Assembly: GCA_963717375.1 (NCBI GenBank)
Contig: OY970329.1
Span: 992,001 to 1,056,000, forward strand
Source: VRUE01 sp963717375
GTDB lineage: Bacteria > Actinomycetota > Thermoleophilia > Solirubrobacterales > 70-9
Direction: 5' to 3'
Length of the DNA stretch: 64,000 nucleotides
A program made the position numbers and the translations under genes. Below, one piece after another: positions 7,267-16,077 of the stretch. The first letter of the stretch is position 1, and each line of letters starts with the position of its first letter. The notes beneath the pieces are model-generated. The model saw only the letters and a program-made list of their open reading frames with translations. It ran no database searches and was not told the DNA's origin.

Positions 7267-9800
7267 GACTCCTCCAACCAGACGAGCGCGGCCGGCAACG
7301 CGATCATTACGCCGAGCAGCGCAACGGCAAGGTCAATCACGGTGACGAAGCCGAAGTCGCGCAGCATCGGCACGTTGCTGGCGATGAGTACTGCGAAGCC
7401 GGCGATGACGGTCAAAGCCGAGGCGAGGACTGCAGGCCCGGTGCGTGCATAGGCCGAGCGAATCGCCTCAGGAACCCCAAGCCCGCCGCCACGCTCTTCC
7501 CGGAATCGCGCCGCCAGGATCACGCTGAACTCCGTAGCGATCGCGATCGTCAGCGCCCCCAGCGCCGCCGACATCGGGTTGAGCGGGATCTGGCTCAGCC
7601 AGAGCACCAGCGAAGACCAGCCGGTCGCGAGGAGCACAGGAATGAGCGGCACAAGCGCAGGCTTGAACGAACGGTAGGCAAAGAGCAGCACCAGCGCCAC
7701 GGCGGCGAGTCCGGCCAGTGTCAGCCAGTAGCGGCTACTCGAGAGATCCGAAGCCGCGGCGGCAGCGATCACCGGCAGACCGGCGAAGCGAACCTTCACG
7801 CCCTCCGGCGGCCCGCCCGGTGCCCCCGGCTCCCCCACCTCAGATCGCACCCTGTCGATCAGCGCCTGTTGATCCTCCAGCGACTGCGCACGGATCCCAA
7901 AGCTCAGCAAGGCCAGATGACCCGGCAGCCCCGTCTTCGGGTCCAGGGGGGCAAGCTGTTCGAGGCTGTACGGGGGCAGTTCGCGCAAGGTCGCTCGTAC
8001 GTCTGCCCGTGTCAGTTGCTCTTCCTCCCCCTTGCCACTGATGAGGAAGTCGGAGAGAGCCGGGCCGGGGCAGATTTCCGCCTTGAGGCAACTGGGCCGT
8101 GGATCGGTGAATCCGTTCTCCCGCAGCACCCGCTGCTTGAAATCCGCCATCCAGCGAATCGTCGCGGGATCGGAGAGATCCGGCGCTTCAACTGCAACTT
8201 GCAACTGTCCAGAGACCCCGGTGGCGTCTTGGACTTGAGTCAGGTCGTGGATCTCGCGCAAACCCTGCGGCGCCAATGACCGAATGTCGGAGACAGTGCC
8301 AATTTGCGTACCGACCCCCCACCCAACAACGGCAAGAGCAGCACCAACGGCAAGAACCCGCCTCGGCTGTTTGAGCGCAAGTCCCAAGAGACGCTCGGAC
8401 GGAACGAGGGGGTGCCCCGGATGCGCGCGGCGTCCTGTTTTTCGCACAGACCACTCAGCGAGCGCCGGAAACCCAGCGGCGAAAAACCCAGCAAGCGGAG
8501 GGGCACCCCCTCTTTCCGTCCCCGGTCGCAACCCCAACGCCGCGAATCCAGCCGTAAGCGCCAGTCCAAAGCCAAGGGCGATACCAAGGATCAAGAGCAA
8601 ACCAAAGCTGCGGACCATCGGGACTGGAGATAGCTGGAGAGCAAGAAACCCGGCAGCGGTGGCCAGACACGCGGTGGCGATCGTCGGGCCAGCTCGACCT
8701 GCTGCCGTGCGGGCCGCGTCCATCGCGTCGGCATCGCCCGAGATGGCCTCGTCGAAGCGGGCCTGAAGCTGGATCGCGTAGTCGACGACGAGGCCGATCA
8801 GGATCGGCAGCGTCGCGATCGAGGCAATCGTCAGCGAGCCACCGAAGAGCCGGAGCAGGCCGAAGGTCAGGGCGGCCGCAGCGAGAGCAATTGCCAGCGG
8901 CAGCAATCGCAGGCGTGAGCGGAAGACGAGCAGCAGGGTCAGCGCCATGACCAGGATCGCGACCGCGAAGAGGATCAGCAGGGAGTCCTTGAGGGCGCCG
9001 GCCAGGCCTTCGATCACGATCGGCGCACCGGAGATCGTGTAGGTGCCGCCGCGAAGCGCGAAGCAGGCCTCCGGTTGACCCTTGAAGGTGCAGGCCTGGC
9101 GCGGCGTGGTGTCGTAGACCGCTTCGCGGATCAACCCCAGGGCACGGCTGCGTTCGGCGTCGCTGAGGTCCGGGCGCAAGCGAAGGACGATCTGGGTCGT
9201 GTGGTTGTTCGGAAAGAGGTAGGCAAGCTTCGACTTCGGCGTGCCGCGCGAGCGGCGCAGGTCGAAGACGACGGCGGCGAGGAATTCCGGGTTGCCGATG
9301 CCCGGCGCGCTGGTGATCCCGTAGCGAGCGGCGACCCGGAGCAGGAATTCCCTGAACTGATCGGGCGGCGTGGTCGCCGCGAGGCGCCGCAACTGCTCGT
9401 CGATCTGGATCACGGCCTCGTTGAGAAAGGTGCCCGGCCCGGCGAGGAACTGCACCGGTTCCATCTCGGCCAGTTCCGCGCAGGGGCCCGGAATCGGCTT
9501 CGCCCCTTTCGGGACCTTGGCTGAGAGGCACCCCTCGAGCCGCAGCAGCCGGCCCAGGTTCGGGGTGAGGATCAGTTCTTGCAGGTCGCCCTGAGCGACG
9601 ACGACGACCGGTTCTTCGCCGAAGACCTCGCGCACCCGTTCCGTTGCCCGATAGCTCTCGCTATCGCGGTCGACGAGAGTGTCGGTGCCAGCGTTCGTCG
9701 GCAGCTGCGTCGCGACCACAGCCGCCGCGACCGCGAGTAGCGCCGAAACCACCAGGACCGCCCGCGCGTGGCGGACAGCCCACGCCGCGATCGAGCTCAA
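7263..9800 (-). CDS. MMPL / RND-type lipid transporter
   Basis: The 845-residue product has the duplicated RND layout: an N-terminal helix (residues 10-30), a large extracytoplasmic domain to about 260, five to six helices, a central loop, and the repeat of this pattern. MMPL proteins export lipids or lipid-linked molecules using the proton gradient. Hydrophobic clusters such as LLILFAVAILVMALTLLLVF and the polar helix segment LPILIGLVVDYAIQL are typical. The start is TTG at 9800, overlapping the ATPase stop as TTGA. The central loop (residues about 427-468) is encoded by an inverted-repeat cassette (8397-8521) inserted in frame. It is co-transcribed with YrbE/ATPase genes. Confidence 0.85.
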   Translation of the reverse strand: MSSIAAWAVRHARAVLVVSALLAVAAAVVATQLPTNAGTDTLVDRDSESYRATERVREVFGEEPVVVVAQGDLQELILTPNLGRLLRLEGCLSAKVPKGAKPIPGPCAELAEMEPVQFLAGPGTFLNEAVIQIDEQLRRLAATTPPDQFREFLLRVAARYGITSAPGIGNPEFLAAVVFDLRRSRGTPKSKLAYLFPNNHTTQIVLRLRPDLSDAERSRALGLIREAVYDTTPRQACTFKGQPEACFALRGGTYTISGAPIVIEGLAGALKDSLLILFAVAILVMALTLLLVFRSRLRLLPLAIALAAAALTFGLLRLFGGSLTIASIATLPILIGLVVDYAIQLQARFDEAISGDADAMDAARTAAGRAGPTIATACLATAAGFLALQLSPVPMVRSFGLLLILGIALGFGLALTAGFAALGLRPGTERGGAPPLAGFFAAGFPALAEWSVRKTGRRAHPGHPLVPSERLLGLALKQPRRVLAVGAALAVVGWGVGTQIGTVSDIRSLAPQGLREIHDLTQVQDATGVSGQLQVAVEAPDLSDPATIRWMADFKQRVLRENGFTDPRPSCLKAEICPGPALSDFLISGKGEEEQLTRADVRATLRELPPYSLEQLAPLDPKTGLPGHLALLSFGIRAQSLEDQQALIDRVRSEVGEPGAPGGPPEGVKVRFAGLPVIAAAAASDLSSSRYWLTLAGLAAVALVLLFAYRSFKPALVPLIPVLLATGWSSLVLWLSQIPLNPMSAALGALTIAIATEFSVILAARFREERGGGLGVPEAIRSAYARTGPAVLASALTVIAGFAVLIASNVPMLRDFGFVTVIDLAVALLGVMIALPAALVWLEES
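8397..8521. repeat. cassette-in-hairpin element inside the MMPL gene (family III)
   Basis: A 22-bp inverted repeat with one mismatch (8397-8418 with 8500-8521) encloses an 81-nt core. The core holds an inner T-run/A-run stem (GTTTTTCGC near 8437 with GCGAAAAAC near 8480). The element is read through in frame by the MMPL gene and encodes the cytoplasmic loop between the two halves, a place that tolerates insertions. The arms share a GAGGG..TGCCCCGGA stretch with the arms at 16078-16181. No second copy of this core is seen in the window. Confidence 0.6.
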
Positions 9801-10777
9801 TCCATCGACAGCGGACCGGTGACGTCCGCGTTGAGGAACTGACTGACGAACCGGTTTTCCGAATCGAACAGCTCCTCCTTCGGCCCGGACTCGACGATCT
9901 TGCCGTTCCAGAGCACGGCGATGAAGTCGGAGACGCGCCGCGCGGTGTTGAGGTCGTGGCTGATCACCAGGTAGCAGCCGCCGTTCTCCTCGTGCACCTC
10001 ACGGACGAGCTCGCAGAGCAACGCCGTGCGCACCGGGTCGAGCCCGGAGTCGGGCTCGTCGAACATCACGATCGCCGGTTCCAGCACCAGCGCCCGGGCG
10101 AAACCGGCGCGCTTGCGCATGCCGCCGGAGAGCTCGTTCGGCATCTTGTAGATCGCCTCGCTGAGCCCGACCTCCTTGAGCCGGCGGTTGCAGATCTCGC
10201 CGATCTCTTCCTCGCTCTTGTCGGTGTGCTGGCGCAGCGGGAAAGCGGTGTTGTCGTAGATGTTCATCGAGCCGAAGAGGGCGCCGTCCTGGAAGAGCAG
10301 GCCGAACTTCTTCCGCACCTCGAAGAGTTCGTCGTCGGTCATGTTGGGAATCGATTCGCCGTGCACGAGCACGTCTCCCGAGTCGGGGTAGAGCAGGCCG
10401 ACGATGTGCTTGATCAGCACGCTCTTGCCGGTTCCCGAAGGGCCCAGCACCATCGAGATTTGATCCTCGGGCAGGCCAAGGTTGAGGCCGTTAAGAATGC
10501 GGGCGCGGCCGAACTGCTTGACCAGATCGATGATCTCGATCGCGTCCTCGCCACCGTGGTCGCGCTTGCGACCGGTGTGGAAACGGTAGGGATCGGACTC
10601 GGCTGGATCAACGCCGGGGATGACGAAATCGCGCCCCATCGTCAGGCCGTCCTCACTGACGTAGGGACCGCTGTGGTCTGACGGCGCCACCGGCTCGGCG
10701 ACCTCAGCCGTCGTCTCCGCCTCCGCCTCGAACTCGGCGTCGTCGGGTCGGGTCGGGTCGTCCATCGACATAGACAT
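9797..10777 (-). CDS. ABC transporter ATPase, Mkl/MlaF type
   Basis: The 326-residue product is the ATPase of an Mce-type lipid importer. It has Walker A GPSGTGKS (about residue 112), the Q-loop LLFQDGALFGSMNIYDN typical of MlaF/Mkl, the signature LSGGM, Walker B AIVMFDEPDSGLDP and the H-loop ISHDL. About 75 acidic residues precede the domain, an extension not present in MlaF. It lies 9 nt downstream of the second YrbE gene and overlaps the MMPL gene by 4 nt. It would power YrbE permeases at the inner membrane. Confidence 0.92.
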   Translation of the reverse strand: MSMSMDDPTRPDDAEFEAEAETTAEVAEPVAPSDHSGPYVSEDGLTMGRDFVIPGVDPAESDPYRFHTGRKRDHGGEDAIEIIDLVKQFGRARILNGLNLGLPEDQISMVLGPSGTGKSVLIKHIVGLLYPDSGDVLVHGESIPNMTDDELFEVRKKFGLLFQDGALFGSMNIYDNTAFPLRQHTDKSEEEIGEICNRRLKEVGLSEAIYKMPNELSGGMRKRAGFARALVLEPAIVMFDEPDSGLDPVRTALLCELVREVHEENGGCYLVISHDLNTARRVSDFIAVLWNGKIVESGPKEELFDSENRFVSQFLNADVTGPLSMD

Positions 10778-10785
10778 AGGTTAAG

Positions 10786-11583
10786 TCAGCCTCCTATAGG
10801 TGCCCGCGGATTTGCTCCCCAGAAGACCAGGGTGCCCAGCATCCCAATGATGTGGACCAAGACGATATTGAGGACCATCGACTTCGCGGTGGCGGTTCCG
10901 ACCCCCACTGGGCCTCCCGACGCCGTGTAGCCGTAATAGCAGCCGACCATGACTATGGCCGTCGCCATGAACATTCCCTTGACCAAGCTGTAGAGCAGGT
11001 CCGGGGGGTTCTGGAAAAGCCAGAAGATCAATAGGTAGCCACCGGAAGAAACGTCGCCAATCTGCTGGACCACCGCCAGGTAGCTGGCGAAGTACATGAT
11101 CCCGATCCCGACCAGGTACATGAAGGGAAAAGCGATCCAGGCGGCGAGCAGGCGGGTCGCGCAGAGGAAGGTGACGGGCGGCACGCCCATCACCTCGAGC
11201 GCGTCGATCTCGTCGGAGATCCGCATCGCGCCGAGCTCGGCGACGATCCCCGTCCCGACCTTGGCCGAGAGCATGTAGCCGAAGGCGTAGGGCATGATCT
11301 CGCGCAGGTCACACCAGGCGGAGAAGACGCCAGCGTAGGCGGGCGCCCCCTGAGCGCGCAGCAGGTAGGCGCCCTCGATCCCGCACTGCAGGCCGAGGAT
11401 GAAGACGAGGCCCCAGATGATCAGCGCCGAGCCGAGGATCAGGATCCCCGCCTGGCGCAGGCTCTCGCCGAAAAAGCGCAGGACCCGGCCGCTGTAGACG
11501 AGGCCGGCGACGCGCGAGCCGAAGCGGGCGATCTCGCCGAACGAGTCAAGCCAGCCGCGGGGGACCTCGAGCCAGGCGTTCAT
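10786..11583 (-). CDS. YrbE/MlaE-family permease (second copy)
   Basis: The 265-residue product is an MlaE/YrbE permease. The family's conserved cytoplasmic segment AELGAMRISDEIDALEVMGV is visible around residues 120-140, followed by C-terminal helices and the YYGYTASGGPVGVGTATAKS motif. YrbE proteins form the membrane channel of Mce lipid importers, as a dimer. The ATG at 11583 overlaps the stop of the first YrbE gene (ATGA). The longer frame running upstream to 12417 is an out-of-frame artefact. Confidence 0.92.
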   Translation of the reverse strand: MNAWLEVPRGWLDSFGEIARFGSRVAGLVYSGRVLRFFGESLRQAGILILGSALIIWGLVFILGLQCGIEGAYLLRAQGAPAYAGVFSAWCDLREIMPYAFGYMLSAKVGTGIVAELGAMRISDEIDALEVMGVPPVTFLCATRLLAAWIAFPFMYLVGIGIMYFASYLAVVQQIGDVSSGGYLLIFWLFQNPPDLLYSLVKGMFMATAIVMVGCYYGYTASGGPVGVGTATAKSMVLNIVLVHIIGMLGTLVFWGANPRAPIGG

Positions 11584-12389
11584 CGGATCGTCTGCAGCTC
11601 CGGGTTGGTCGCGAGCAGCGTCTGGGTGAAGGCGTAGTTGAAAGCGAAGACCCCCATGAAGGCGATCACCACGGCCTCGTTGACGGCGCGGCCGACGCCC
11701 GCCGCGCCTCCGGACGCAGTCATCCCCTTGTATGAGCAAACGACGGCGATGATCGCGCCGAACAGCGTGCACTTGATCACCGAGCCCCAGAGGTCGGTGA
11801 TCGAGGCGTTGGAGAAGAGCGTGGCGAAGAAGCCGCCCAGCGGCTGCTTGTAGAGCATCTCGGTGATGATGCCGCCGCTGATCCCGAAGACGAGTGCGTA
11901 GATGTCGAGCAGGCCGGTGATCAGCATCAGGGCGAGGAAGCGGGGCACGACGAGGTTCTTGATCGGATCGACGCCGAGCACCTGCAGGGCGTCGAGCTCC
12001 TCGCGAATCTTGCGGGCGCCGAGGTCGGCGGTGATCGCGGTGCCGGCGACGCCGGCGACGACCACGGCGGTAACGAAGGGTGCGAACTCGCGGATCGAGG
12101 CGAGGACGAAAAAGCCGCCGAGACGATCGAGTGCACCGAAGAGCGAAAGGAAGTTCGCCGCCTGAAGACCGGGTGCGCCGAAGCCGAAGGCCACCGTGGA
12201 GACCAGCAGGGGGAACCAGCAGAGCTGCAGAGCAAAGAGAAACTGCCCGATGAACTCCTCGCCGTAGGGATACGGGGGCTTGACCGCCGAAACGAGCGTG
12301 CGAGCAGTGAGGATCATCATGTCCCCGACTTGTTCGAACAGCGACTTGGCGGGCAGGAATGCCCTGTCTACCGCGGATCTCACGTTCAT
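11580..12389 (-). CDS. YrbE/MlaE-family permease (first copy)
   Basis: The 269-residue product is the partner YrbE permease. It shows TADLGARKIREELDALQVLGVDP (family signature, split here) and SYKGMTASGGAAGVGRAVNEA near the C-terminus. The ATG at 12389 is chosen over one eight codons upstream because a GGAGGAG ribosome site lies just before it. It is the first gene of the minus-strand operon and is divergent from the lipoprotein gene. No MCE/MlaD-domain protein follows, which is unusual for this system. Confidence 0.92.
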   Translation of the reverse strand: MNVRSAVDRAFLPAKSLFEQVGDMMILTARTLVSAVKPPYPYGEEFIGQFLFALQLCWFPLLVSTVAFGFGAPGLQAANFLSLFGALDRLGGFFVLASIREFAPFVTAVVVAGVAGTAITADLGARKIREELDALQVLGVDPIKNLVVPRFLALMLITGLLDIYALVFGISGGIITEMLYKQPLGGFFATLFSNASITDLWGSVIKCTLFGAIIAVVCSYKGMTASGGAAGVGRAVNEAVVIAFMGVFAFNYAFTQTLLATNPELQTIR

Positions 12390-12549
12390 CTCCTCCGGAG
12401 AGCGGCACCGCATCCAAACGGCGCCCTACTCACTGGTCGAGTTTATGCGATGCACCAGAGGCCGACCGTTATACGACTGTTGAGATCGGGCTAACCCGCC
12501 CCGCAACCGGTTCAGAGGGTCGCGGACCCCGTGGTATGTTCCGGCCGCT

Positions 12550-13230
12550 TTGGGGGGGCACGGCATACACGTTTCGAATCACCGCATTCGTGCCGTGATC
12601 GCGGCTGTCCTGGCAGCCGCCCTGGCGCTCTCGGTCGCCGCCTGCGGCAGCGAATCGTCTTCCGACGCCAACGAGGCGAGCGGAACCTTCCCGGTCAAGG
12701 TGACCGAAGCCACCTTCCCCACCAGCCAGCAGCTCGGCCAGACCTCACTGATGCGGCTTGGGGTTCGCAACGCAGGCAAGAAGACGTTGCCGGCCCTGAC
12801 CGTGAACGTCTCGGTTGGTGGCGAAGAGGGGCAGAACTCGACCCTGCCGTTCGCGATCCGCGACCCCCAGCCGGAACTGGCCCAGCCCGACCGGCCGGTC
12901 TGGGTGCTCGCCGCGCACTATCCGAAGTTCGCCGGCTCCTCAGACCCCGGCGGAGCCGAAACGTCCAACCAGAAGACCTATGACTTCGGCCCGCTGAAGC
13001 CGGGCAAGACAGCCGAGCTGGTCTGGAAGCTGAGCGCGGTGAGGGCCGGTCACTACAACCTGCTCTACGCGATCGACGCCGGCCTTGGCAATCAGGTCAA
13101 GGCGAAGACCGGCAACGGCGTCAAGCCCGGTGGCTCGTTCTCCGTGCAGATCAGTTCCGCGCCCGTCGACAAGGAAGTCACCGGCAGCGGCGAAGTCGTC
13201 GACAAGAAGCCGGCGCAGAGCGCCAAGTAG
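12550..13230 (+). CDS. secreted lipoprotein of unknown function
   Basis: The 226-residue product has a basic start (HRIR), a hydrophobic stretch and a lipobox ending SVAAC, so it should be a lipid-anchored surface protein. The mature part has an immunoglobulin-like, beta-rich look: LMRLGVRNAGKKTLPALTV and a segment FGPLKPGKTAELVWKLSAVR typical of DUF11/CARDB-like folds. The start is uncertain: TTG at 12550 has no clear ribosome site, and a GTG at 12595 would cut into the signal peptide. It is divergent from the YrbE operon. It could assist lipid transport, but this rests on position only. Confidence 0.65.
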   Translation: MGGHGIHVSNHRIRAVIAAVLAAALALSVAACGSESSSDANEASGTFPVKVTEATFPTSQQLGQTSLMRLGVRNAGKKTLPALTVNVSVGGEEGQNSTLPFAIRDPQPELAQPDRPVWVLAAHYPKFAGSSDPGGAETSNQKTYDFGPLKPGKTAELVWKLSAVRAGHYNLLYAIDAGLGNQVKAKTGNGVKPGGSFSVQISSAPVDKEVTGSGEVVDKKPAQSAK

Positions 13231-13240
13231 CTTGTCCCAA

Positions 13241-14434
13241 GTGGGACGCCGAGCGGCTTCGATCGTCATCTGCGCGGTACTTGCGCTGGTTGCCCTGCCA
13301 GCCTGCGGCACCGCGCGACAGCAGGACCACAGCAGGCCGGCACGCCACGGCAGCGATGCGGCGCTGAAGCGAATCGGCAGCTTCGACAGCCCCACCTACG
13401 TCACCGGCGCGCCGGGTTTTCCCAAGCTGCTCTTCGTCGTCGAGCAGCCGGGCACCGTGCGGGTCCTGCGCGATGGCCACGAGCTCGGCCATCCATTCCT
13501 CGACATCAGGGGACTGGTGGGCGATGACGGCGGCGAGCGTGGCCTGCTCTCGATCGCCTTCCCGCCCGACTACGCGCGGAGCCAACGCTTCTACGTGTAT
13601 TACACGGACAACGACGGCAACATCCGGGTCGGTGAATTCCGGCGACGCACGGCGACCGAGGCCGCCCGCGGCACGGGCCGCACCGTGATCGAGATCCCCC
13701 ACCCGGTCAACGACAACCACAACGGGGGCCAGCTCCAGTTCCTCGGCCAACTGCTCTATTTCGGCACCGGCGACGGCGGCTCGGGCGGCGACCCGCCGAA
13801 CAACGCCCAGAACCGCGACAGCCTGCTCGGCAAGCTGCTGCGCATCGATCCCCGCCCCAGCGGCGGCCTGCCCTACTCGATCCCAGCCGACAACCCGTTC
13901 GTCGGCAAGCCCGGACGCGACGAGATCTACAGCTACGGCCTGCGCAACCCCTTCCGCTTCGCCTTCGACACGGCCGGGGGCGGCGAGCCGCGGATCGCGA
14001 TCGGCGACGTCGGCCAGAACCGCTTCGAGGAGCTCGACTACACGACCGTCGCCGCCGCCAACGGCGCCAACTTCGGCTGGGACGCTCTCGAGGGATTCAC
14101 CCCGTACAACGACGAAAACAGCGGCACCCCGGACCCGGGGGGCACGACCAAGCCAATCATGGCCTACAGCCACGGCCGCGACGGTGGCAGCTGCTCGATC
14201 ATCGGCGGCTACGTTGCCGGGGCCGGCGGCCCCCCCTCGCTGCGCGGCCGCTACGTCTACTCCGACTACTGCTCCGGCCAGTTGCGCAGCCTCGTCCCCC
14301 ATCTCCACCACGCCGGCGGCGATCGCCGCCTCGGCCTCACGGTCACCTCGCCCACCTCCTTCGGCGAGGACGACCAGGGCCGGATCTACGTCTGCTCGCA
14401 GACCGGAGGCGTTTACCGGCTCGTCTCCCGTTAA
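13241..14434 (+). CDS. PQQ-dependent aldose sugar dehydrogenase-like lipoprotein
   Basis: The 397-residue product belongs to the soluble glucose/sorbosone dehydrogenase beta-propeller family, which oxidises sugars with PQQ and calcium. It has a signal peptide with lipobox LVALPAC. Family motifs include LLFVVEQPGTVRVL, GERGLLSIAFPPDY, NHNGGQLQF, GTGDGGSGGDPPNNAQ, SYGLRNPFRFAFD and IGDVGQNRFEELDY. GTG at 13241 is preferred over TTG at 13232; both keep the signal peptide. It begins about 10 nt after the lipoprotein gene and may form an operon with it. Confidence 0.82.
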   Translation: MGRRAASIVICAVLALVALPACGTARQQDHSRPARHGSDAALKRIGSFDSPTYVTGAPGFPKLLFVVEQPGTVRVLRDGHELGHPFLDIRGLVGDDGGERGLLSIAFPPDYARSQRFYVYYTDNDGNIRVGEFRRRTATEAARGTGRTVIEIPHPVNDNHNGGQLQFLGQLLYFGTGDGGSGGDPPNNAQNRDSLLGKLLRIDPRPSGGLPYSIPADNPFVGKPGRDEIYSYGLRNPFRFAFDTAGGGEPRIAIGDVGQNRFEELDYTTVAAANGANFGWDALEGFTPYNDENSGTPDPGGTTKPIMAYSHGRDGGSCSIIGGYVAGAGGPPSLRGRYVYSDYCSGQLRSLVPHLHHAGGDRRLGLTVTSPTSFGEDDQGRIYVCSQTGGVYRLVSR

Positions 14435-14443
14435 GGGTTACTC

Positions 14444-14459
14444 TTGGCTGACCAGCCAA
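14444..14459. promoter_or_regulatory. TetR-type operator, site 1
   Basis: The palindrome TTGGCTGACCAGCCAA lies 22 nt before the aldehyde dehydrogenase start. It matches, in the same register, sites at 33520-33535 and 54354-54369. The consensus is about YYGRCTGRCCAGYCAA. A TetR repressor bound here would block the promoter or the early transcript. Confidence 0.6.
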
Positions 14460-14481
14460 AGGGTCGATGAAGGGAGTTCCA

Positions 14482-16059
14482 GTGGAGAGCGGCACTGTGG
14501 AGACGAGCACGACGGCGGTCAATGGCTCGAACGGCGCCGGCACCCCGCCGGCGGCCGAGCAGATCGACGTACTGAACCCCGCCAACGGAGGTGTGGTCGC
14601 CTCGATCGAGGTCGACACGCCGGAGACGATCGCCGCCACCGTGGCCCGCGTCCGCGCCAACCAGGCCGAGTGGGAGGCGATCGGGATCGAGGGCCGCTAC
14701 CACTGGCTCGGCAAGCTGCGCGACTGGATCCTCGACAACGTCGAGGAGATCTCCGACACGGTGCAGGCGGAAACCGGAAAGGTTCGCGGCGACATCGCGG
14801 CCGAACTGTTCTACGTCACCGACCTGATCAACTTCTACGGGGCCAACGCGGCGAAATTCATCGGCGACGAAGCCGTGCGCCCGCACTCGCCGCTGATCGC
14901 CTCTAAGAAACTGACGATCCGGTACCGGCCGCACCCCGTCGTCGGTGTGATCAGCCCGTGGAACTTCCCCCTCGCGATGGGATTGGGCGACTCGATCCCC
15001 GCCCTGCAGGCGGGCGCCGCGGTCGTCGTCAAGCCTTCCGAGTTCACCCCGCTCAGCCTGATCCAGATAATCGGCGCCTGGAAGAAAGAGGTCGGCGCCC
15101 CGGACGTCTTCGATTGCGTCCTCGGCACCGGCGACGCCGGCAGCTCCCTGGTCGACCACGTCGACTGCGTTCAGTTCACCGGCTCCGACCGGACCGGGCG
15201 CAAGGTGATGGCCCGGGCAGCCGAGACCCTGACTCCAGTCAGCCTCGAGCTGGGCGGCAAGGACCCGATGATCGTCCTCGCCGACGCCGACATCGACCGC
15301 GCCGCAAATGCCGCCGCCTGGGGCGGGATGTACAACGCCGGCCAGGTCTGCCTCTCGGTTGAGCGAATCTACGTCGAGGAGCCCGTCTACGACGAGTTCG
15401 TCGCCAAGCTGACCAAGAAGGTCGGCGGCCTGCGTCAGGGCACCGACGGCCGCAAGCCAGAAAAGGACGTCGGCGCGATGACCTCTCCGAACCAGTCGAC
15501 GATCGTGGAAGAGCAGGTGAACGACGCCCTCGCCAACGGCGCCCGGGCGCTGACGGGCGGCAAGAAAGCCAGCGGGCCCGGCGACTACTTCGAGCCGACC
15601 GTCCTCGTCGATGTCGACCACTCGATGAAGGTGATGCGAGACGAGACCTTCGGCCCGGTCGTCGGGGTGATGAAAGTGCGCGACTCCGAGCAGGCGGTCG
15701 AACTCGCCAACGACAGCCGCTACGGCCTGGCGGCGTCGATCTTCGGCGACAAGGATCGGGCAGAGAAGCTCGCCCGCCGGATCGAGGCCGGCTCGGTCAA
15801 CGTCAACGATGTCATCACCAACATGCTGGCGATGGGTGTCCCGATGGGCGGCTGGAAGCAATCCGGCATCGGCTTCCGCCACGGCGACTACGGGATCAAG
15901 AAGTACTGCCGCCCCGAGTCGATCGTCGTGACTCGGTTCGGCGGCAAGAACGAACCGGCCTGGTACCCCTACACCAAGGGGCGACGCGCGCTGGTAAATC
16001 GCGTTGCCACAGCGTTCAACGCCCGCGACCTGAAGCGGCGACTGGGCCTGCGCGGCTGA
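14482..16059 (+). CDS. aldehyde dehydrogenase (NAD(P)-dependent)
   Basis: The 525-residue product is an aldehyde dehydrogenase superfamily member. It has the NAD-binding segment ISPWNFPLAMGLGD, the general base in SLELGGKDP, and the catalytic cysteine in NAGQVCLSVERI. The C-terminal extension with AWYPYTKGRRALVNRV is seen in fatty-aldehyde or coniferyl-aldehyde-type subgroups. GTG at 14482 is preferred over ATG at 14467 because AAGGGA lies at the right distance. A TetR-type operator sits immediately upstream. Long-chain aldehyde oxidation is inferred from context with acyl-CoA genes. Confidence 0.9.
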   Translation: MESGTVETSTTAVNGSNGAGTPPAAEQIDVLNPANGGVVASIEVDTPETIAATVARVRANQAEWEAIGIEGRYHWLGKLRDWILDNVEEISDTVQAETGKVRGDIAAELFYVTDLINFYGANAAKFIGDEAVRPHSPLIASKKLTIRYRPHPVVGVISPWNFPLAMGLGDSIPALQAGAAVVVKPSEFTPLSLIQIIGAWKKEVGAPDVFDCVLGTGDAGSSLVDHVDCVQFTGSDRTGRKVMARAAETLTPVSLELGGKDPMIVLADADIDRAANAAAWGGMYNAGQVCLSVERIYVEEPVYDEFVAKLTKKVGGLRQGTDGRKPEKDVGAMTSPNQSTIVEEQVNDALANGARALTGGKKASGPGDYFEPTVLVDVDHSMKVMRDETFGPVVGVMKVRDSEQAVELANDSRYGLAASIFGDKDRAEKLARRIEAGSVNVNDVITNMLAMGVPMGGWKQSGIGFRHGDYGIKKYCRPESIVVTRFGGKNEPAWYPYTKGRRALVNRVATAFNARDLKRRLGLRG

Positions 16060-16077
16060 CCTGATCCACAGGCGAGG

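Noticed and set aside
10786..12417. 543-codon single frame covering both YrbE genes
   Set aside because: Only its last 265 codons are YrbE; the first part is the other YrbE gene read out of frame.
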